Positions 47,192-54,986 of a DNA stretch of 64,000 nucleotides are shown here, piece after piece. The position numbers and the translations under genes were made by a program. Location: contig NZ_BQYJ01000003.1 of the NCBI RefSeq assembly GCF_023168165.1, positions 496,001 through 560,000 on the forward strand, read 5' to 3'. Within the stretch, counting starts at the first letter, position 1; each line of letters starts with the position of its first letter. Below the pieces are notes generated by a model. The model ran no database searches and was not told the DNA's origin. It saw only the letters and a program-made list of their open reading frames with translations. This stretch comes from Niallia sp. NCCP-28. Lineage in GTDB: Bacteria > Bacillota > Bacilli > Bacillales > Cytobacillaceae.

Positions 47192-47222
47192 ACCTGTCAT
47201 AAGTGCGCAAAAAATGACAGGT
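47192..47222. terminator. Hairpin
   Basis: ACCTGTCAT (47192-47200) pairs with ATGACAGGT (47214-47222); weak T run. Confidence 0.45.
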
Positions 47223-47278
47223 CGAAACAGAAAAAAGTTTTAATGTATAGATAGGCTAAGGGAGGCAAATTAGTGAGT

Positions 47279-47632
47279 TAAATAGAAGATTTGCAGCGTT
47301 TGATTGATTTTATTGAAAAAATCTTGATCAGCCATTGGACGTTGATCGAATCGCAAAAGAAGCAAATATTTCTCCGTTTCATTTTCAGCGGTTGATATTT
47401 CGGCAGGAGAGTATATCGGAAGAAAAAGGCTGTCCTTAACCGGTCAAGAATTGCTGAATACTGATACCAAAATAATCGACCTTTGTGAGAAATATTATGG
47501 ATATGACACACTAGAATTTTTTTCAAACGTTTATCGGAAACAGCCTGGCTACACCAAACGAAACAAAAAAAGGAATAGGGAAATTAGCGATTTACAATTT
47601 ATTTGTCATTCACACGGAAGGGAAGAGAAACG
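47279..47632 (+). pseudogene. AraC DNA-binding domain, frameshifted
   Basis: Fragments in several frames read EDLQRLIDFIEKILI, DVDRIAKEANISPFHFQRL, GEYIGRKRLSLTGQELLNTD, KIIDLCEKYYGYDTLEFFSNVYRKQPGYTKR: the two helix-turn-helices of an AraC regulator, with several deletions and shifts. The ligand domain of the same protein continues intact as the gene at 47633. Confidence 0.78.
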
Positions 47633-48115
47633 ATGAATGTAAGGATTAAAGAAAAGGATAGTTTTCAAGTAGTTGGCATTAAAAGATCTTATTTGTATAC
47701 AAATGATGAAAATATGAAAGGAATTCCAAAGTTTTGGGAAGAGGTGAATCAAAACGGTCAGGCAGATTTGTTGTCCAGTTTAAATAGTGGTGAATTAAAG
47801 GGGCTTCTTGGTGTTTGTGTGGATGATCCTCAAAATGAAAAATTAGACTATTGGATTGGCGTAAGCGGAGAAGAAGAAAAAAGCGATGATTATGAATTGT
47901 TGGAAGTTCCATCTGGAAAATGGGCAATTTTTGCAGTAAATGGTCCGATGCCGCATAGCATGCAGAAAATATGGAAGCAGATTTATTCGGAATGGCTGCC
48001 AACAAACCCTTATAGATTAGGAAGCAATATTTCATTAGAAGTATACAATGATGGCAATCCTTTTAGTGATGATTATTATTCGGAAATATGGATTTCGATT
48101 ATGGAGAAGAAATAA
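47633..48115 (+). CDS. GyrI-like small-molecule-binding domain protein (from a broken AraC regulator)
   Basis: A 160-residue protein: MNVRIKEKDSFQVVGIKRSY, KFWEEVNQNGQADLLSSLNS, WAIFAVNGPMPHSMQKIW and EIWISIMEKK. This is the AraE_bind/GyrI-like ligand domain. The DNA-binding half just upstream is destroyed, yet this half is fully open with its own GGAAGGGAAGAG and ATG, so it may be translated as a free binding protein. Either it is a relic without selection so far or a new stand-alone protein; it resembles the C-terminal half of the AraC protein at 43016. Confidence 0.78.
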   Translation: MNVRIKEKDSFQVVGIKRSYLYTNDENMKGIPKFWEEVNQNGQADLLSSLNSGELKGLLGVCVDDPQNEKLDYWIGVSGEEEKSDDYELLEVPSGKWAIFAVNGPMPHSMQKIWKQIYSEWLPTNPYRLGSNISLEVYNDGNPFSDDYYSEIWISIMEKK

Positions 48116-48294
48116 TTCTATTTTTTATTGTACAGAAGAAAGTTAGCTGGAACATTTGGAGCAGAAATTATACTTTCTGCTTTTTGCATTAGGGCATTTT
48201 TTAGGGAGGAGATTCAGCAGAAACTTTTGACGAATGGAAGTAATTCTCGTATAATTAACTATGTATTTTAACATATAAGGAGGATTATTAAAAA

Positions 48295-48339
48295 ATGACA
48301 CATGCGATGAGATTGCGATTCCCAACTTTGAACAAGTGA
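48295..48339 (+). CDS. Macrolide-stalling leader peptide (ErmDL-like)
   Basis: Fourteen codons, MTHAMRLRFPTLNK, then TGA, behind AAGGAGG (48278-48284). This is nearly the ErmDL leader peptide MTHSMRLRFPTLNQ, recalled from memory, including the RLR macrolide-arrest motif. Stalling on it would change mRNA folding and relieve termination upstream of the ABC-F gene. It is too short for standard gene finding. The link to macrolides is inferred from the motif. Confidence 0.82.
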   Translation: MTHAMRLRFPTLNK

Positions 48340-48441
48340 ATTGAATATGTTCAAAGGCTCTGTTTGTGCAGGCAGAGTAAACGGGATTAGTCTGTCCTTT
48401 TTTAATAATCTTCATTTTGCAATCATCAATAGTAGATGAAG

Positions 48442-48476
48442 AAAGGTGGATGAATCTGCCTTTTTTTATTTTTGCA
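48442..48476 (+). terminator. Attenuator terminator downstream of leader peptide
   Basis: AAAGGTGGA (48442-48450) pairs with TCTGCCTTT (48455-48463, two G-T pairs), followed by TTTTTTATTTTT. Competing pairing with the CTTCATTTTG region upstream could give antitermination. Confidence 0.65.
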
Positions 48477-48529
48477 AATTTTTCTTTCATTTTATCAAAA
48501 AGAAGGTTTATTTTGCATTTATAGGAGAT

Positions 48530-48712
48530 ATGCTCTCAAGCTGCAAGGCTGCTTTAAAAGAAGCAATCTTAGTAGCAAAGGGGAGCTTATTTGGTGAACA
48601 TTGGACAGAAAAAAAGCGCTTTGCTTATGTATTAATGCTCCTTTGTTTGGCAACGGCTATCTTAGCTTCCCTCTTTATTAATAAGGATGGGTCTATTCCC
48701 TTTACTTTCTAA
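48530..48712 (+). CDS. Small membrane protein between leader and ABC-F gene
   Basis: A 60-residue protein: MLSSCKAALKEAILVAKGSL, a central basic stretch (GEHWTEKKRF) and one hydrophobic segment (AYVLMLLCLATAILASLF). The ATG at 48530 sits 2-4 bases after AGGAGA; an in-frame ATG at 48446 lies inside the attenuator terminator and is unlikely. I do not recognise it. It is followed by a terminator before the ABC-F gene, so the two share the leader. Confidence 0.55.
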   Translation: MLSSCKAALKEAILVAKGSLFGEHWTEKKRFAYVLMLLCLATAILASLFINKDGSIPFTF

Positions 48713-48740
48713 TCACAGGCAGATGTCTGTGATTTTTTTT
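48711..48740 (+). terminator. Second terminator before ABC-F gene
   Basis: AATCACAG pairs with CTGTGATT, followed by TTTTTTT; 20 bases ahead of the ABC-F ribosome site. Confidence 0.7.
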
Positions 48741-48760
48741 ATAAATGGAGGGAATAAATA

Positions 48761-50221
48761 ATGGAAAAAGTTAGTATAGAATTAAAAAAAATTGAAGTTT
48801 CTTATTTAGATAAATTAGTATTAAACGTCCCAAGATTAGCGGTTCATCAGTTTGATCGGATTGGAATTGTCGGGAAAAACGGGGCTGGAAAAAGTACGTT
48901 ATTAAAACTAATGCTTGGAGAAATTATTCCTGACAAAGGAGCAGTTCATCGATTTTCTGAAGTTGCCTACTTTGATCAATTGGCAGCACCTGTTGAAAAA
49001 GAAGTAGATTATAAATTAACAGGAAAACTGTCTATTCCACAAATAGAATTGGATCATTTAAGCGGCGGAGAAAAAACGAGGCTGAAATTGGCGCAAATTT
49101 TTACTTCCTACCATGAATGCCTGCTGATTGATGAACCAACAACTCATTTGGATCAGGAAGGCATTCAATTTTTTATCGACAAACTGGCTTATTATTATGG
49201 AGCTCTTGTCCTTGTCAGTCATGATCGATATGTATTGGATCAACTAGTAACAAAAATATGGGAAATAGAGGAGGGATGTGTGACAGAATATACGGGCAAT
49301 TATTCTGATTATGTCGCTCAAAAGGAACTTCAAAAAAAGCAGCAGCAAGAACAGCATGAGAAATATGTGAAAGAGAAGAGCCGTCTTTTAAAAGCAGCGG
49401 AAGAAAAAATGAAAAAGGCTGATAAAATTACGCAAGCCAATAATCATATTTCCAAAAAAGAAACGAAGGCAAAAGCAAATAAAATGTTTATGACAAAATC
49501 AAAAGATACGAGCCAAAAGTCTGTTCAGCGTGCAGCAAAGGCATTGGAGCAGAGAGTGGAACAACTAAAAGCAGTAGATGCACCAAAAGAAGAGGGAATG
49601 CTTCGTTTTCATCAGGCAAAAGGAATTCATCTGCATAATAAGTTTCCAATTATGGCAGATCGAGTGACAGTAAAGGCAGGAGATCGAACGCTTCTTAAAG
49701 AAGCAAGTTTCCAATTTCCCTTGGGAAAAGTGATTGCCATAACTGGAAACAATGGATCAGGGAAAACAACTTTGCTAAACCATATCTTGCAGAAAAAAGA
49801 AGGTGTTACGCTCTCTCCAAAGGCAGTGATAGGCGTTTATAAACAAATGGATTATCAATTTGAACAAGATGAAACAGTTCTCTCCTATATAAAAGGAAGA
49901 AGTGATTATGAAGAAGGGAAGATTCGTGCCGTTTTACATGCCATGCATTTTACTGGAAATTCTTTACTGGAAAATGTGCGCAGTTTAAGTGGGGGAGAGG
50001 CTATCCGTTTAGTGCTTTGCCAGCTTTTTTTAGGAAATTATAATATATTGGTGTTAGATGAGCCTACCAACTTTTTGGATGTTTTTTGTGCAGAAGCATT
50101 AGAGCGTTTTTTGCAAGGATATGAAGGGACGGTTATTCTTGTTTCTCATGACCGTCTGTTTATTAAACGTATTGCAGATTATGTGTATGCTATTGAAGAC
50201 CAGCAATTATTATTGCAATAA
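48761..50221 (+). CDS. ABC-F ribosomal protection protein (Msr-like)
   Basis: A 486-residue soluble protein with two ATPase domains and no membrane segment. Seen: Walker A GKNGAGKST (38-46), signature LSGGEKTR, Walker B LLIDEPTTHLD, switch VSHDR; a long basic linker (about 190-270); second Walker A GNNGSGKTT, LSGGEAIR and LVLDEPTNFLD. Lacking a transmembrane domain, it would bind the ribosomal E site and displace antibiotics, as Msr/Lsa/VmlR do. The ErmDL-like leader argues for macrolide/streptogramin-type induction; actual resistance is untested. GGAGGG precedes the ATG. Confidence 0.88.
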   Translation: MEKVSIELKKIEVSYLDKLVLNVPRLAVHQFDRIGIVGKNGAGKSTLLKLMLGEIIPDKGAVHRFSEVAYFDQLAAPVEKEVDYKLTGKLSIPQIELDHLSGGEKTRLKLAQIFTSYHECLLIDEPTTHLDQEGIQFFIDKLAYYYGALVLVSHDRYVLDQLVTKIWEIEEGCVTEYTGNYSDYVAQKELQKKQQQEQHEKYVKEKSRLLKAAEEKMKKADKITQANNHISKKETKAKANKMFMTKSKDTSQKSVQRAAKALEQRVEQLKAVDAPKEEGMLRFHQAKGIHLHNKFPIMADRVTVKAGDRTLLKEASFQFPLGKVIAITGNNGSGKTTLLNHILQKKEGVTLSPKAVIGVYKQMDYQFEQDETVLSYIKGRSDYEEGKIRAVLHAMHFTGNSLLENVRSLSGGEAIRLVLCQLFLGNYNILVLDEPTNFLDVFCAEALERFLQGYEGTVILVSHDRLFIKRIADYVYAIEDQQLLLQ

Positions 50222-50257
50222 ACAAAAGGCTGTCGAACTTTCGACAGCCTTTTGTTT
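50222..50257. terminator. Bidirectional terminator
   Basis: ACAAAAGGCTGTCGA pairs with TCGACAGCCTTTTGT around ACTT, between two convergent genes. Confidence 0.9.
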
Positions 50258-50708
50258 ATGCCATATCTGCAGCAGCAGACAGAAAATGTTTTTGAAGCGG
50301 TTCAACATGTACGCTGTAAGCAACGATTTTCTTTTTGTACTGTTTGACAATATCAATATGATCATTGTATTTGTGCATTATTATTTTTACGTTATATTTG
50401 CCTTTTTTTGCATCAATAACGATTGGTGTTCCGCCATTTTTAGGGTTTAGATAAACATGTTCGTTATAGCCGCGATAGATTGTATATTTTTCCAGAACAG
50501 CAGCTTCATTAAAAGCACGAATTACCTGCATTTTTTCCTTGTCCTCTAGCTGAGTTCCATTAATGCTAATCATGACATCTTCTTCATGAAGTTTTGCGTG
50601 CATTTCAAATTTGCGGATCAGCCAATTTACCGTACCAGTTGGCAGACAGGTCATTAATACTTTTACTATACAAACAGCAAGTATAGAAAGAAAAACAGCC
50701 CATGTCAT
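50256..50708 (-). CDS. yfmQ: YfmQ family protein
   Basis: A 150-residue protein with one N-terminal membrane segment (about 3-25: WAVFLSILAVCIVKVLMTCL) and a soluble domain. The stretch TCLPTGTVNWLIRKFEMHAK matches YfmQ of B. subtilis as I remember it. Function unknown. The name rests on similarity only. The first ATG at 50708 has a GGAGATGATGAAG upstream. Confidence 0.7.
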   Translation of the reverse strand: MTWAVFLSILAVCIVKVLMTCLPTGTVNWLIRKFEMHAKLHEEDVMISINGTQLEDKEKMQVIRAFNEAAVLEKYTIYRGYNEHVYLNPKNGGTPIVIDAKKGKYNVKIIMHKYNDHIDIVKQYKKKIVAYSVHVEPLQKHFLSAAADMA

Positions 50709-50990
50709 ACTTCATCATCTCCGTTACAATTAAAATGGATATTTTTATAATACTTATATTAGCATAGGAAAAATAGGTTGAAAAGTTATTTACCATACTT
50801 CTAATTTTAGAAATAGATCATCTACTCCATATCATTTTCAAAAAATAAGAAAACGTTCTTAATCAAGAAGGGATTTTATATGTTTTGTCGAATGACTAGG
50901 TTAATAGTAATAAAAGATGAAATACTAAAATAGTAAGATGGAAGCGTTTCGATAGGAATAAATTGCTAGGAAGCAAGATGGAGGTAACTA

Positions 50991-52097
50991 ATGAAAAAAC
51001 TATTAATAGTAGGGTGTGTGCTGTTGCTTACGGCATGTACTCCAAAAGAATACTCCTTAAATATTCGTGCCGGACAAGAGCAGTTGCAAGAAAAAAATTT
51101 TGCTGCTGCATTAACCTCTTTTGAAAAAGCACAAAATAAGAAAACAACAGAAGAAGTAAAAGTATTTATTAAAGCAGCTCATTTATTGAATGAAAGCGCA
51201 GAAGCATTGCAGGAAGGAAAATTTGACCAAAGCATACAAAAAGCCGAAAAAGTTCAAGCGATAGATGGTAAGGAGGACATAAAAAATACAATCAATACAC
51301 AAGCAGAGCGGCTGATTTCAGAAAGTCAGAACCTGTCTAATCAGCAGAAAGCAATGGAAGAAGAACTTGCCAAGGGGAAAAAAATGTTGGAAAAACAGCA
51401 ATTTGGGGAAGCCTATGCTATTTTTGAAAAAGCGAAACAAAATAGAGAGACTGATAATCAGGCAATTGCCGTTTTAAGCAAAAAATTAACTGATTTAATG
51501 GATAAAACCACAAATGCTAAAAAAGTGTATGAAGAAAAGATAGCAAAAGAAAAAGCAGAAAAGCAGAAACAAGAGGCGCTGCGTTTGGCAGCGGAAAAAC
51601 GAGCGCAAGAAGAAGCAATTCGTTTAGCCGAAGAGCAGAAACAAAAACAACAAGCGGCTGAGCGTTTAGCTGCAGCACAGAAAGAGAAAAAAGAAAAAGA
51701 GCGAACAACAATGGTGCAACAAAAAAAGCAAACAGCAGAAACCAGTTCGATAGAAGTCCAACAACCAGAACAAAAAACAGCAAGTTCTAGTACTGTACAG
51801 CAAAAGACAACTACAGTGCCACATGAATCAAATCAAGAGGAAAACACCAAACAGGCAGAAGAAAAGCAAACAACAGAATTGACGAGCAGCCAAGCGGTTC
51901 AATTAGTCAAAAATCATTTAAATATAAATAATGATAAAATGCATGTAGAATATGATCATATGGACGGGGACAATTATATTATTCATGTATTTGAGGTGGT
52001 TATTGATGATCCCAAAACCAATGTAGGCCATACGGCAACATATGGATGGTATGGGGTAAATAAGTATACGAAAAAAATATATGATGCTTTCAATTAA
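50991..52097 (+). CDS. Lipoprotein with coiled-coil and C-terminal PepSY-like domain
   Basis: A 368-residue lipoprotein: signal with lipobox LTAC (residues about 13-16), two short repeats near 20-110 that resemble TPR-like helices (EKNFAAALTSFEKAQ, QQFGEAYAIFEKAK), a long Ala/Glu/Lys/Gln coiled coil (about 180-260), a Gln/Thr/Ser-rich linker, and an about 70-residue C-terminal domain (SSQAVQLVKNHLNIN to KYTKKIYDAFN). Unknown role; it stays on the outside of the membrane. A TGGAAGCGTTTC near 50939 resembles a cre site but ends imperfectly. GGAGG precedes the ATG. Confidence 0.75.
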   Translation: MKKLLIVGCVLLLTACTPKEYSLNIRAGQEQLQEKNFAAALTSFEKAQNKKTTEEVKVFIKAAHLLNESAEALQEGKFDQSIQKAEKVQAIDGKEDIKNTINTQAERLISESQNLSNQQKAMEEELAKGKKMLEKQQFGEAYAIFEKAKQNRETDNQAIAVLSKKLTDLMDKTTNAKKVYEEKIAKEKAEKQKQEALRLAAEKRAQEEAIRLAEEQKQKQQAAERLAAAQKEKKEKERTTMVQQKKQTAETSSIEVQQPEQKTASSSTVQQKTTTVPHESNQEENTKQAEEKQTTELTSSQAVQLVKNHLNINNDKMHVEYDHMDGDNYIIHVFEVVIDDPKTNVGHTATYGWYGVNKYTKKIYDAFN

Positions 52098-52233
52098 GCA
52101 ATAATTGGCTTTTTTATTAATAAGTAGTTCTATCTAGCTAGAGTGTGATAGAAAGAATGGAAATTACTAAGGGGGTCTAAAATTTAAACTCCCTTAGTAC
52201 ATGTGGCAACCTCGTATTTACATAAATATATCC

Positions 52234-52323
52234 GATTTTTGATCTCCGCCTCAAACTGATAAAAAAAACGAGAAATCCAGATGGGGATAACTGCCCATAA
52301 AAGTCTGATTGAAGTTTCTCATT
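52234..52323 (+). repeat. Dispersed structured repeat copy E
   Basis: Shares ACGAGAAATCCAGATGGGG, ATAACTGCCCATAAAAGTCTGATTG and AAGTTTCTCATTA with the other copies. Its right end lies on the stop codon of the second CAP gene. Confidence 0.65.
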
Positions 52324-53023
52324 ATTTTTTTACAAACATTTGAACCCATTCATATCCTGTTTGTTGAAATCCAACCCCGATATGTGTGAATTTTTTGTTT
52401 AAAATATTAGCTCGGTGACCTTCGCTGTTCATCCAGGCGTTTACGACTTCTTGAGGTGTCCGTTGACCTTGCGCAATGTTTTCCCCTGCAGACTGATAAG
52501 TGATGCCAAAGTCTCTCATCATGTCAAATGGGGATCCATATGTTGGACTTGTATGTGAAAAATATCCTTTTTCATTCATATCTTTTGCTTTTACATTTGC
52601 TACGTTATTTAATTCAGGATAAGCTTGTAGAGCGGGAAGCCCATTTTTTTGCCTTTCAGCATTGGTTAATTGAATGACCGCTGCCACAAATTCATTTTGC
52701 CCTTGAGTAGTTGCGGCAGTTTTAGGAGCAGCAGCTAGTGATGGCTGATTTCTTTGTGCTTGAGTTTGCTGCTGTATATTTTTAGTGTTTTGATCTGTTG
52801 TATTAGTAATGACACGTGACTGATATTTAGCTTCTTGAACCTTTATTGCAATAGTATGAGGATAATTTACACTATTTTTGTTTGTTTTTAAGCTAGAGAC
52901 TGTGTCCATATCGTTATGTTTAAAGTTATCTTTGTCTAGTGCTTGATCATGATCATTACAAGCGGTAAGCGTGAGTAAAAGGGTGCTGATAAAAAAGGTT
53001 TTATAAAAATGATTGAATTTCAT
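52322..53023 (-). CDS. CAP-domain lipoprotein (YkwD-like)
   Basis: A 233-residue secreted protein: lipobox LTAC at about 19-22 (LTLTACNDHD), a polar linker rich in Gln/Ala (about 60-110) and a CAP domain (about 115-233) with HTSPTYGSPF, SAGENIAQGQRTP, NSEGHRANILN. It is a paralogue of the LysM-CAP protein at 39510, but lipid-anchored and without LysM. GGAGCC precedes the ATG. The stop lies on repeat copy E. Confidence 0.88.
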   Translation of the reverse strand: MKFNHFYKTFFISTLLLTLTACNDHDQALDKDNFKHNDMDTVSSLKTNKNSVNYPHTIAIKVQEAKYQSRVITNTTDQNTKNIQQQTQAQRNQPSLAAAPKTAATTQGQNEFVAAVIQLTNAERQKNGLPALQAYPELNNVANVKAKDMNEKGYFSHTSPTYGSPFDMMRDFGITYQSAGENIAQGQRTPQEVVNAWMNSEGHRANILNKKFTHIGVGFQQTGYEWVQMFVKK

Positions 53024-53520
53024 GATGTTGGCTCCTTCGTTTTTTATTGGTGCATAATGGACAAAAACTTTTCAGTTTCAGGATGATTGCAAACAGAAAA
53101 GTGTAAAAAATTTTGCCTGCAAAAGCTATTTTTTATACCACTCAATCAATACAGAGGAAAGGCAACCATATTGACATATCATTAGTCTTTCATCTTGTAC
53201 GCAAAAATAATGGCGGTAATTTTAAACAAAGTATTGAAATGTTTCTTTTATTGGAAATAAGCTCAAACTAAAAGCTATGCAGAGTAAAATGCATTTCGTT
53301 TTTAGTTCTCTCGTTATTCAAGTAGAAAGGATTCAAGACTTTTTTTTGTGAAAATGAATAAAGAACTGATAATAGTCACAATGATGTATATCATGCAGTG
53401 CAATCAATAAAATGGAAGAAAAAATCATTTTTTTCGCTGTTATTTTCAAAACTTGTCTCTCCTCCCCAACTTATATACAATATAATCGTACATACACCAT
53501 AAATAGAGGAGCCTATACAT
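53024..53520. other. Intergenic region
   Basis: About 500 bases. A short frame VKMNKELIIVTMMYIMQCNQ at about 53345-53410 has no good ribosome site and is not called. Otherwise AT-rich, with the promoter region of the cyclophilin gene. Confidence 0.4.
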
Positions 53521-54165
53521 ATGAAAAAAAATTTTTTATTTAGTTTTCTTGTAATAATTTCTATTGTTTCGCTTGCAGCTTGTGGAACAAAAAAAGAAGA
53601 TAAATCCAGCGATTCTTCCAATGTTGACTATGCAGATAAAATTAAAGAAAATCCACTTGTGACGATTGAGATGAATGATGGGGAAAAAATCGAAATAGAG
53701 TTGTATCCAAAGGTAGCCCCAAATACAGTAAGCAATTTTGTTTCTCTAGTAAACAAAGGATTTTATGATGGTTTGACGTTTCACCGAGTGATTCCTGATT
53801 TTATGATTCAGGGGGGAGATCCAAATGGGGAGGGAACTGGGGACCCTGGCTACAGCATAAAAGGGGAATTTAGCTCAAATGGTTTTGATAATGGCTTAAA
53901 ACATGAAAGAGGCATTCTCAGCATGGCAAGATCAAATGACCCTGATTCTGCAGGATCGCAATTTTTTATTATGGTTGCAGACCAGGCAAGTTTGGACGGA
54001 GAATATGCAGCATTCGGAAAAGTAATCAGCGGCATGGATATTGTAGATACAATCGTAAATGTTGGAAGAGATGAAAATGATAAACCGTTAGAAGATGTAA
54101 TTATGAAAAAAGTAACAGTTGATACAAAAGGGGAAGAATACCCAGAACCTGAAACAAATAAGTAA
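53521..54165 (+). CDS. Cyclophilin-type peptidylprolyl isomerase lipoprotein
   Basis: A 214-residue lipoprotein with the lipid Cys at 21 (LAACGTKK) and a cyclophilin domain (about 45-200): [35 protein letters not shown], and SQFFIM. It probably catalyses cis/trans isomerisation of prolyl bonds in exported proteins. A cytoplasmic paralogue follows 66 bases later. Loss of the canonical tryptophan (here the LDG-E segment DQASLDGEYAAFG) is common in bacterial forms. Confidence 0.92.
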   Translation: MKKNFLFSFLVIISIVSLAACGTKKEDKSSDSSNVDYADKIKENPLVTIEMNDGEKIEIELYPKVAPNTVSNFVSLVNKGFYDGLTFHRVIPDFMIQGGDPNGEGTGDPGYSIKGEFSSNGFDNGLKHERGILSMARSNDPDSAGSQFFIMVADQASLDGEYAAFGKVISGMDIVDTIVNVGRDENDKPLEDVIMKKVTVDTKGEEYPEPETNK

Positions 54166-54231
54166 AAAGTTTTCTTTCTGCAGAAAAAAGTGGTATGATA
54201 AAAGCTGATTTTGAAAAAGGAGTTGTTTAAT

Positions 54232-54666
54232 ATGGCAGAAAAAGGTTACATATTAATGCAAAATGGCGAAAAAATTGAATTTGAATTATATCCAAACGAA
54301 GCACCTGGAACAGTTGCTAACTTTGAAAAGCTAATCAAAGAAGGATTCTACAATGGATTAACATTCCACCGTGTTATCCCTGGTTTTGTAAGTCAGGGAG
54401 GTTGTCCAACCGGAACAGGAACAGGCGGTCCTGGCTACACAATTAATTGTGAAACAGAAGGAAATCCTCATAAGCATGTAGAAGGTTCTCTTTCTATGGC
54501 GCATGCAGGACGCAACACTGGAGGAAGCCAATTCTTTATCGTTCACGATCCACAGCCGCATTTAAACGGAGTACATACTGTATTCGGAAAAGTAACTTCA
54601 GGCATGGACGCTGTAAAAGCAATGAAAAACGGCGATGTAATGGAGAAAGTAGAAATTACTGAATAA
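54232..54666 (+). CDS. ppiB: Peptidylprolyl isomerase B
   Basis: A 144-residue cytoplasmic cyclophilin that isomerises prolyl peptide bonds. Seen: [68 protein letters not shown] lies 11 bases before the ATG at 54232; an upstream start at 54211 lacks a site. It has the same core as the preceding lipoprotein, so a duplication with separate destinations is likely. Confidence 0.93.
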   Translation: MAEKGYILMQNGEKIEFELYPNEAPGTVANFEKLIKEGFYNGLTFHRVIPGFVSQGGCPTGTGTGGPGYTINCETEGNPHKHVEGSLSMAHAGRNTGGSQFFIVHDPQPHLNGVHTVFGKVTSGMDAVKAMKNGDVMEKVEITE

Positions 54667-54676
54667 TAGTAAATCA

Positions 54677-54714
54677 ACAGGACGGCTTTTAAAAGCTGTT
54701 CTGTTTTTTTTAAT
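54677..54714 (+). terminator. Terminator after ppiB
   Basis: AACAGGACGGCTTTT pairs with AAAAGCTGTTCTGTT (wobbles), then TTTTTT. Confidence 0.82.
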
Positions 54715-54848
54715 CATATAAATTTTACGCATTCAATCATATAAATTTTAATAAAAACCATTTGCAAACATAGTATAGAAAGTTAAAACAACGGCTACTA
54801 TGAAGGAGAAATTAGTCATTCGTTTTTAAATAAAAAGGAGTGATGCAA

Positions 54849-54986
54849 ATGATCCATAATCATACAGATGGCACAACTTTAGCGGGAAATTGGGAAGAGT
54901 ACTGGAATTTAGCTGGAGAAAATGGAAGATGGCTGCTTAATGACCCAGAACTTTCTAAAGCAAGTTCAAAGGTTGAGGGGCAATGA
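54849..54986 (+). CDS. 45-residue protein coupled to NagZ-like gene
   Basis: A short soluble protein: MIHNHTDGTTLAGNWEEYWN, then AGENGRWLLNDPEL and EGQ. AAGGAGTGATGCAA precedes the ATG, and its TGA overlaps the next ATG in ATGA, a sign of translational coupling. I do not recognise the family; the aromatic WEEYWNLAGENGRWLL is distinctive. It is too short for standard calling. Confidence 0.65.
   Translation: MIHNHTDGTTLAGNWEEYWNLAGENGRWLLNDPELSKASSKVEGQ

Larger units (their letters stand above)
48116..48529 (+). promoter_or_regulatory. Regulatory leader of ABC-F gene
   Basis: Holds a hairpin terminator AGCAGAAA/TTTCTGCT (48160-48187), promoter TTGACG (48227-48232)/TATAAT (48250-48255) with 17-base spacer, the leader peptide gene at 48295, a possible antiterminator region, and a terminator (48442-48475). 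Confidence 0.78.

Noticed and set aside
50939-50952. Possible cre site TGGAAGCGTTTCGA upstream of the coiled-coil lipoprotein
   Set aside because: The last bases do not match the consensus palindrome; too weak to call.
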